NCBI GenBank assembly: GCA_934754655.1
Contig: CAKVIC010000009.1
Location: 1 to 64,000 of the forward strand
Length of the DNA stretch: 64,000 nt
Direction: 5' to 3'
DNA from: an uncultured Candidatus Melainabacteria bacterium
GTDB lineage: Bacteria > Cyanobacteriota > Vampirovibrionia > Gastranaerophilales > Gastranaerophilaceae
Of this stretch, positions 34,551 through 40,376 are shown piece after piece (within the stretch, counting starts at the first letter, position 1; every line of letters begins with the position of its first letter). Position numbers and translations under genes: made by a program. The notes below the pieces were generated by a model. That model worked only from the letters and a program-made list of their open reading frames with translations. It was not told the DNA's origin and ran no database searches.

Positions 34551-35090
34551 TTAGAAGAAAGCTTTGATTCCTAAACCTATTAAAATTAATCCGGCAACTA
34601 TTTCTAAATTTTTTGTAGGGAGATGTTTTAATTTGCGTCCGGCATAAAAGCCTAAAAGAGCGTTGAAAAAAGTAACCATAGTAATTAAAATTGCTGGTTT
34701 AACGATTTTATTTCCAGAAAGTAGCAAGGAAATTCCCGCAGAAAATGCATCAATACTTGTTGCGATACCGATTAATAACAAACAGACGAAACCTAAGCAC
34801 AAATTTTTTTCTTGTTTTTTTTCAAAAGCTTCAATAATAAATTTAAAACCTAAATACGTAAAAATTAGGAAAACAATTATAGAAGCAAACGGCTCAATAT
34901 AAGTTTTAACAAAATTTGTTATCAAATATGCAATTATAGGCATAAATCCTTGAAAAAATCCCGTAAAACTTGCCAGCTGCAAAGCTGTTTTAAATTTTTC
35001 TCTTTCAAACGTTAATCCATAAGTGAAAGAAACTACGCTTGCATCAATAGATAAGGCTAATGCCAATAAAAAAATTTCTAAATAAGACAT
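34551..35090 (-). CDS. mntP: Manganese efflux pump MntP
   Basis: 179 aa, six membrane helices. The two conserved Asp-containing motifs of the family are present in the first and fourth helices: LALSIDASVVS and GIATSIDAFSAGISL. It exports Mn2+ to limit toxicity. It begins 15 bp after dnaB and is probably cotranscribed; there is no room for a yybP-ykoY-type riboswitch upstream. Confidence 0.92.
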   Translation of the reverse strand: MSYLEIFLLALALSIDASVVSFTYGLTFEREKFKTALQLASFTGFFQGFMPIIAYLITNFVKTYIEPFASIIVFLIFTYLGFKFIIEAFEKKQEKNLCLGFVCLLLIGIATSIDAFSAGISLLLSGNKIVKPAILITMVTFFNALLGFYAGRKLKHLPTKNLEIVAGLILIGLGIKAFF

Positions 35091-35105
35091 AATCTTCAGC
35101 TCTTT

Positions 35106-36506
35106 CTAAAAAACATTAGTTTTAATAGGATTTTTGAATTTTGTAATATTGCTTTGGAACAATAATTTTACAGTACCAACCGGACCGTTTCTGTGTTTTG
35201 CAATGATTATTTCAGCTTCTCCTTTATTCGCAGCTTTTTCTGCTTCATCTTCGTCTTCATTTGCGTTTTTATAGTATTCGTCACGATAAATAAACATTAC
35301 AATATCTGCGTCCTGTTCAATTGAGCCGGATTCTCTCAAATCAGATAGCATAGGACGTTTATCCGTTCGACTTTCTACTGCACGAGATAATTGTGATAAT
35401 GAAATTATTGGAACATTAAGTTCTTTTGCAAGAATTTTTAGTCCTCTTGAAATGCTAGAAATTTGTTGCATTCTATCTTCACGCCCAGTACCTTCAATAA
35501 GTTGTAAATAATCTATTACAATTAATCCTAAGTTTTTTTCTGCCATTGCTAAACGACGGCATTTTGCGCGCAAATCAGTGATTGTTACCCCTGCTGTATC
35601 ATCAATATATATCGGTGCTTGAGAAAATTTATCCATTGCAACTGCTAATTTTTCCCAATCCTTTGCTTGCATATTACCTGTTTTTAGTCTTTGAGTATCA
35701 ACTTCAGCTTCAGCGCACAAAAGACGTTGAACTAATTGTTCTTTTGACATTTCTAAAGAAAATATTGCAACCGGAATTTTTGCTTTTAATGCAACATTTT
35801 GAGCTATATTTAATGCAAAAGATGTTTTACCCATTGCAGGACGTGCTGCCAAAATTATTAAATCTGATTTTTGCAAACCATTTGTCATTGTATCTAAATC
35901 ATAATAATCTGTAGGTGTTCCAGTAAGAGTTCCTTTATTATTATATCGTTCTTCAATTTTTGCGTAAGAATCATATACCAAATCTTTTATTGGAACTAAA
36001 GCTGTTGAGGCTTTTTGTGATGCTATATCAAAAATTAATCTTTCTGCAACTTCTAAAGATTCTTCTATCGGATTTAAATCATAACCGGAATTAATAATTT
36101 CAGAGCCTGCGTTAATCAATGAGCGTTTAATAGCTTTTTCTTGTACAATTTTTGAATAATATTCAACATTTGTTGTAGTAATAGTTTTGTAACTTAAATC
36201 ATTTATATAAGCACGACCACCGACTAATTCAAGCTTTTGATTAATATTTAATACGTCAGACACGGACACAATATCAATTTTATCTTCACCATTATAAAGT
36301 TGTAACATAGCTTCATATACATAACGATTTGCAGGTTTATAAAAAGATTCCGGATGTAAATGTTCAACTACCTTATTCATGCAAGTAGGACTAACAAGAA
36401 TTGCACCTAAAATTGCTTCTTCTGCATCAATATTTTGAGGCATCAACTGTGCTAAATCTTCATTCCGATTTTGTTGCTTAGATTTTGTTGAATATGAAGT
36501 TGTCAT
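35106..36506 (-). CDS. dnaB: Replicative DNA helicase DnaB
   Basis: 466 aa from the ATG at 36506, which has AGGAG 11 nt upstream; a GTG four codons earlier overlaps that SD. The N-terminal helical domain (MPQNIDAEEAILGAIL) is followed by the RecA-like core: Walker A AARPAMGKTSFALN, Walker B IVIDYLQLI, KELNVPIISLSQLSR and the DLRESGSIEQDADIVMFIYR region. No intein is visible. It unwinds DNA at replication forks. Confidence 0.97.
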   Translation of the reverse strand: MTTSYSTKSKQQNRNEDLAQLMPQNIDAEEAILGAILVSPTCMNKVVEHLHPESFYKPANRYVYEAMLQLYNGEDKIDIVSVSDVLNINQKLELVGGRAYINDLSYKTITTTNVEYYSKIVQEKAIKRSLINAGSEIINSGYDLNPIEESLEVAERLIFDIASQKASTALVPIKDLVYDSYAKIEERYNNKGTLTGTPTDYYDLDTMTNGLQKSDLIILAARPAMGKTSFALNIAQNVALKAKIPVAIFSLEMSKEQLVQRLLCAEAEVDTQRLKTGNMQAKDWEKLAVAMDKFSQAPIYIDDTAGVTITDLRAKCRRLAMAEKNLGLIVIDYLQLIEGTGREDRMQQISSISRGLKILAKELNVPIISLSQLSRAVESRTDKRPMLSDLRESGSIEQDADIVMFIYRDEYYKNANEDEDEAEKAANKGEAEIIIAKHRNGPVGTVKLLFQSNITKFKNPIKTNVF

Positions 36507-36764
36507 ATCTTTTCCCACTCCTGTCTATTTATTTTGACAGCAAAGAAATATTTTATCAATATTTTGTAAAAGATTGTAAATGTTTTTATTATTCTCTTAA
36601 GTGTCAATCTCATAACTTAACAATTCTTAACAATTGCTTTATAAAAAAATGTTTATATTATATATTATATATTGTAAGTATTAAAAATTGGATGTTATTT
36701 AAAATATTTGCCTCTAAAGCAATTGATTTAAAAAGTAATCAACAAGTTTTTGATAGTTTATGAG
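36507..36764. other. Intergenic region before the tandem array
   Basis: AT-rich. It contains TTAACAATTCTTAA at 36617-36630, shared with 39396-39409, and a TATATTATATATTATATATTG run near 36654-36674 that could hold promoter elements. It should carry the dnaB promoter on the minus strand as well. No RNA gene was recognised. Confidence 0.5.
36617..36630 (+). promoter_or_regulatory. Shared 14-bp element, copy 1
   Basis: TTAACAATTCTTAA, nearly palindromic, then about 10 bp later CTTTA followed by AAAAAAAT. The same arrangement occurs at 39396 in the same orientation. Both lie upstream of plus-strand starts, so it may be a regulator site or promoter part. The sequence is AT-only apart from two C, so chance is possible. 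Confidence 0.35.
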
Positions 36765-36770
36765 AAATAT

Positions 36771-36803
36771 ATGCGTGAAATTATAGAAAGGAAATTATTA
36801 TGA
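36771..36803 (+). CDS. Possible 10-codon leader frame, copy 1
   Basis: ATG at 36771 opens a frame MREIIERKLL whose TGA overlaps the ATG of the 104-aa gene (ATGA). The same arrangement occurs in all three units. Translation is unproven; it could couple reinitiation or be a by-product of the GAAAGGA ribosome site. Confidence 0.25.
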   Translation: MREIIERKLL

Positions 36804-37114
36804 GAATTGCATCAATTAATAGTATTTCATGTTGTAAACCAAATTTATCTAAAAGAGCTAATCTAAGAGAAGCAGAACAACCACAAATTCAAACACCTAT
36901 TGAACCAAGTTTTAAAGGTAAAAAAGAAACCGCTACTATTGGTGGAATAATTGGTGCTTTCGCTGGTGCTCTTTGCGCAGGACCTGTGGGCATGTTGGCT
37001 GCTGCTGCTTTTGGTGCGTTGCTGGGAGCATGTGATGAAGATCTACCTAACTCTGGTGATGATGATCAAAAAGATGATCAAAATAAACAAATTGGAAATA
37101 ATGATCAAAAATAA
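36800..37114 (+). CDS. Small glycine-zipper protein, array member 1
   Basis: 104 aa. The N-terminal 42 residues form a polar leader (starts MRIASINSISCCKPNL, ends IEPSFKGKK). A Gly/Ala-rich hydrophobic segment (about 46-78, with GGIIGAFAGAL and AAAAFGALLGA) follows, then an acidic/polar tail (DDDQKDDQNKQIGNNDQK). The GxxxG spacing favours a membrane-inserting glycine zipper. Two Cys near the N-terminus (Cys11, Cys12). SD GAAAGGA lies 7 nt before the ATG. Function is unknown; a bacteriocin-like or contact-dependent toxin, surface protein or phage-type protein are all conceivable. Confidence 0.75.
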   Translation: MRIASINSISCCKPNLSKRANLREAEQPQIQTPIEPSFKGKKETATIGGIIGAFAGALCAGPVGMLAAAAFGALLGACDEDLPNSGDDDQKDDQNKQIGNNDQK

Positions 37115-37170
37115 TTAATATAAATTAATTTATTAATATAAAGCATTCAAAAATAAATAAGGAAAAATAT

Positions 37171-37203
37171 ATGCGTGAGATTAATGAAAGGAAATTATTA
37201 TGA
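37171..37203 (+). CDS. Possible 10-codon leader frame, copy 2
   Basis: MREINERKLL, ending in a TGA that overlaps the ATG of array member 2. Compared with copy 1 it has one synonymous change (GAA/GAG) and one Ile-to-Asn change, too few to judge selection. Confidence 0.25.
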   Translation: MREINERKLL

Positions 37204-37514
37204 GAATTGCATCAATTAATAGCATGTCATGTTGTAAACCAAATTTATCTAAAAGAGCTAATCTAAGAGAAGCAGAACAACCACAAATTCAAACACCTAT
37301 TGAACCAAGTTTTAAAGGTAAAAAAGAAACCGCTACTATTGGTGGAATAATTGGTGCTTTCGCTGGTGCTCTTTGCGCAGGACCTGTGGGCATGTTGGCT
37401 GCTGCTGCTTTTGGTGCGTTGCTGGGAGCATGTGATGAAGATCTACCTAACTCTGGTGATGATGATCAAAAAGATGATCAAAATAAACAAATTGGAAATA
37501 ATGATCAAAAATAA
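37200..37514 (+). CDS. Small glycine-zipper protein, array member 2
   Basis: 104 aa, identical to member 1 except that Ile9 is Met. The nucleotide sequence is nearly identical through the whole unit, so this is a very recent duplicate or is kept uniform by gene conversion. Same leader, glycine-zipper centre and polar tail, and the same SD. Confidence 0.75.
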   Translation: MRIASINSMSCCKPNLSKRANLREAEQPQIQTPIEPSFKGKKETATIGGIIGAFAGALCAGPVGMLAAAAFGALLGACDEDLPNSGDDDQKDDQNKQIGNNDQK

Positions 37515-37570
37515 TTAATATAAATTAATTTATTAATATAAAGCATTCAAAAATAAATAAAGAAAAATAT

Positions 37571-37603
37571 ATGCGTGAGATTAATGAAAGGAAATTATTA
37601 TGA
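37571..37603 (+). CDS. Possible 10-codon leader frame, copy 3
   Basis: Identical to copy 2 (MREINERKLL) and overlaps the ATG of array member 3 in the same way. Confidence 0.25.
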   Translation: MREINERKLL

Positions 37604-37935
37604 GAATTGCATCAATTAATAGTATATCATGTAGTAAGCCAAATTTATCTAAAAGAGCTAATCTAAGAGAAGCTGAACAACCACAAATTCAAACAACTAT
37701 TGAACCAAGCTTTAAAGGTAATAAGCCTAATGCTGTTCAAATAGGTGCTGCTGCTGGTGCTACATTGGGGTTATTAGTAGGAGGAATTTTTGGGGCTGTT
37801 GCATTGGGTTTGGTTGGCTTGTGTATGGGTGGAAATATTGAAGATGTTAATGATGAAATAAAAAAGGAAGAACAAGAACAACAAGAACAAAATAATGATC
37901 AAAATAAACAAATTGGAAATAATGATCAAAAATAA
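37600..37935 (+). CDS. Small glycine-zipper protein, array member 3 (divergent centre)
   Basis: 111 aa. Residues 1-40 match members 1 and 2 almost exactly (one Pro-to-Thr and a Cys12-to-Ser change), and the last 13 residues (NDQNKQIGNNDQK) are identical. The centre is unrelated in sequence but alike in character: Gly/Ala-rich and hydrophobic (IGAAAGATLGLLVGGIFGAV and after), then an acidic/Gln stretch. This is the signature of a constant leader and tail with an exchangeable membrane-active core. Confidence 0.75.
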   Translation: MRIASINSISCSKPNLSKRANLREAEQPQIQTTIEPSFKGNKPNAVQIGAAAGATLGLLVGGIFGAVALGLVGLCMGGNIEDVNDEIKKEEQEQQEQNNDQNKQIGNNDQK

Positions 37936-38031
37936 TTAATATAAATTTATTTATTAATATAAAGCATTCAAAAATTCACAGAGGTTTTTGTATGCTTTTA
38001 TTTTTTTGTGTTTAAGTTTTTAAACATTTTT

Positions 38032-39300
38032 TTAGGTTTTATTTTTTGATTGAAAATAATTGACAAGCAAAATATTACTAATATTCATTAAAGATAATGT
38101 TGCAAATATTTTTGCAATTGTAGATTGGTTAAACCCTTTTCCGAGTTTTGCAATAATTCTAGCAAGAAGAAGTATTCCAACTGTATTATAAAGAGTTTCT
38201 TTAACAATATTATTTTGAATTGTTGTTTGTTCATGCCTCTTTTGATATTGTTTAGAAGAAAATGTTTCTATAAATTCTTTTTGTGTCTCTTGGGCAATTT
38301 TCATTTCTTCATTATTTAGTGCGAATTTTTTTAACATTGTGTTTTTCATTAAAGTTAAATCTTCAAGTCTTTGTATTTCTTTTTTGTACTTAGATTTATT
38401 TTTTAAATAATCGAATGTTGTTGCCATTGTATCTTTGGGATTATTAATATTATTAAGACAATCATCTTTTGCCTTATATTTAGAAATCTTTTCTACATCG
38501 CATTTTGATGAAAAGGTTGAAAATGGCATTAACATTGTTATTAAAGTTATATAATTCAATATCATTTTAGAATCTCTTTTTTTTATGTATTTGTTTATTA
38601 ATAAAAAAAGAGTACTGTTTATTGCTACAAACCCAATATTGAGTGTGTTAATGCCTTTATTAATTTTATTAAAATAATCTTCTTGTTTGTTTTCTATTTC
38701 TTTAATAATTTTTTGAGTGTCTGATGTTGATAAAGTATCATTATATTTTAAATTTGTGGCATCTTTATTAATTTTTTTTAAATATTTAATATTTTTTGAA
38801 AAATGTAAATTTCCATTGTACTCAAAAGTGTTTGAATATTTTGAATTTAGAATTTGTTCGTAAATGGGATTTTTCTTTATATTAAATTCTATTTCATCAG
38901 TTTGTGTTACAAATATTTTAGGATTTGTTAATTCTGTATTTAGTGTTTTTTTAGTGGTTAAACTTTCTGATTTTATCATGTTATCAGTTTTATATTTATT
39001 AAAAAAATGGAATCCTAATGCTAATGCAACTCCGCCAAGTGTCATAAATTTAATGTTTTTATAAAAGTTAAATATATTTTTCTTTATTAAAGTTGGAGAA
39101 ATTGCAGCAATGGTGGATAATTGTGATAAAATTATTATAAATAATAAAAACATTGAATTAACGGCATCTGTAGTTTTTTTTAATTCATAATTATTATTAA
39201 TATCAATAGTATTAAGAGCGTTGATGATTGTTCTTTTTTTTGCAATATCAACTTGATTTAAATTATTTGTACTAGGATTTATCCCTATAACACTCACCAT
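38032..39300 (-). CDS. Polytopic membrane protein of unknown family
   Basis: 422 aa from the ATG at 39300, which has AAGGTGG 6 nt upstream (a GTG two codons earlier is possible). About five to six hydrophobic segments: near 52-72, 88-105, 220-240, 248-266, 365-380 and 395-415. The connecting regions are Lys/Asn-rich. N-terminus MVSVIGINPSTNNL, no signal peptide. It is convergent with the small-protein array, 96 bp from its last stop. It could be an immunity or transport partner, but nothing in the sequence proves this. Confidence 0.7.
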   Translation of the reverse strand: MVSVIGINPSTNNLNQVDIAKKRTIINALNTIDINNNYELKKTTDAVNSMFLLFIIILSQLSTIAAISPTLIKKNIFNFYKNIKFMTLGGVALALGFHFFNKYKTDNMIKSESLTTKKTLNTELTNPKIFVTQTDEIEFNIKKNPIYEQILNSKYSNTFEYNGNLHFSKNIKYLKKINKDATNLKYNDTLSTSDTQKIIKEIENKQEDYFNKINKGINTLNIGFVAINSTLFLLINKYIKKRDSKMILNYITLITMLMPFSTFSSKCDVEKISKYKAKDDCLNNINNPKDTMATTFDYLKNKSKYKKEIQRLEDLTLMKNTMLKKFALNNEEMKIAQETQKEFIETFSSKQYQKRHEQTTIQNNIVKETLYNTVGILLLARIIAKLGKGFNQSTIAKIFATLSLMNISNILLVNYFQSKNKT

Positions 39301-39395
39301 ATACACCCACCTTGACTATATAATACAATAATATAAAAAATTTTTCAATAAATAAAAAAATCTTATAGATTCTCCAATTAAGCATAAATATTCTG

Positions 39396-39409
39396 TTAAC
39401 AATTCTTAA
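39396..39409 (+). promoter_or_regulatory. Shared 14-bp element, copy 2
   Basis: TTAACAATTCTTAA followed by ACCACTTTACTG and AAAAAAAT, the same arrangement as 36617-36630. Here it lies 75 bp before a tiny frame at 39484 and about 270 bp before ruvA. Confidence 0.35.
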
Positions 39410-39483
39410 TAACCACTTTACTGTAAAAAAATTTTGTTTTAGTATTCAAATAAGAAAAGTGTGTAACTTTTGAGGGTATATGT

Positions 39484-39519
39484 ATGAAAAAGGTATTAAC
39501 AAATGACGGTGTGACATGA
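39484..39519 (+). CDS. Possible 11-aa peptide frame
   Basis: ATG with GAGGG about 8 nt upstream encodes MKKVLTNDGVT and stops. It may be a leader peptide for ruvA, a truncated gene start or chance. Little more can be said. Confidence 0.2.
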   Translation: MKKVLTNDGVT

Positions 39520-39680
39520 AGTTTATGTATAAAAATTGTTAGATGAGAAATTGTCAAATGGTTAATGTGTGAGTGTTAAAAAAGGTGTTTTATATTTTAA
39601 ATAAAATTATAATATAATTTTTATTAAATGAATACAAAAACCCTTATATTTTGTGTTATAATGCCTTGGGAGAGAGAATT

Positions 39681-40289
39681 ATGTTTGACTATTTAAAAGG
39701 TATTATTTCAGATAAAAGAAAATCTGTAAAAGGAAATTATGTAACTATTGAGGTTGCAGGTGTTGGATATTTATTAGAAGTTACAGACAATGATTTTGTG
39801 CAACTTAATACAAGTGAAACTGTGCAAAAAATGTATACTTCACTCATACATAGAGAAGATGCAATGTTATTGTATGGCTTTTCAGCAAAAGAAACTCGAG
39901 ATATTTTTCAAATACTTCTTTCTGTATCAGGCGTTGGGGCGAAAATGGCAATTGCACTTTTGAGCGAATTTGATACTTATGATTTAATTTCATTGGTAAT
40001 AGATGGGAATTTTAAAGAGCTAACACGTGCAAAAGGGGTTGGTCCAAAATTAGCACAAAAAATTATTCTTGAACTTAAAGATAAATTAATGAAAGCGGAT
40101 GTGCCTAAAATATCGAACCCTAAAATACCGCAGAATCAAGCAGTGCTTGATGCTCAAACAATTATGGAATCATTAGGGTATGAAAATCAAGAAATTGAAA
40201 ATGCGCTAGCGCGTATTTTACCAACAATAGAAAATGCCGATAATGCAGAAGAAATTTTACGAAAAGCATTGACGTGCTTGTCAACCTAA
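39681..40289 (+). CDS. ruvA: Holliday junction branch migration protein RuvA
   Basis: 202 aa from the ATG at 39681, which has GGGAGAGAG upstream; an in-frame TTG at 39651 lacks an SD. OB-fold N-terminus (MFDYLKGIIS), two helix-hairpin-helix motifs (LLSVSGVGAKMAIALLS and LTRAKGVGPKLAQKIILEL) and a C-terminal RuvB-binding domain. It targets RuvB to Holliday junctions. No ruvB nearby. Confidence 0.95.
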   Translation: MFDYLKGIISDKRKSVKGNYVTIEVAGVGYLLEVTDNDFVQLNTSETVQKMYTSLIHREDAMLLYGFSAKETRDIFQILLSVSGVGAKMAIALLSEFDTYDLISLVIDGNFKELTRAKGVGPKLAQKIILELKDKLMKADVPKISNPKIPQNQAVLDAQTIMESLGYENQEIENALARILPTIENADNAEEILRKALTCLST

Positions 40290-40376
40290 TAATAAACAAT
40301 AACAATATTTAAATTAAAGCTAGCATTAGGATTGAAGATTTTCTAATGCTAACTTATTAAATTTTAATAATATTTA

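Larger units (their letters stand above)
36765..37976. repeat. Three-copy tandem duplication, 400-bp period
   Basis: Three consecutive units begin with ATATGCGTGA, contain one small gene each, and end with ATATAAAGCATTCAAAAA. Gene starts are at 36800, 37200 and 37600. Units 1 and 2 differ by only a few bases over the whole 400 bp. Unit 3 keeps the same flanks and gene ends, but its central roughly 100 bp are different. The pattern means recent duplication plus replacement of a central cassette. Confidence 0.92.
39301..39680. other. Intergenic region before ruvA, 380 bp
   Basis: AT-rich. Holds the second copy of TTAACAATTCTTAA (39396), a 12-codon frame at 39484-39519 with a good SD, and an AATTATAATATAATT stretch near 39606-39620 that fits a -10 region for ruvA. 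No RNA gene recognised. Confidence 0.5.

Noticed and set aside
36765..37976. Tandem repeats as a CRISPR array or insertion element
   Set aside because: Units are 400 bp with coding content, no spacers, no terminal inverted repeats and no transposase.
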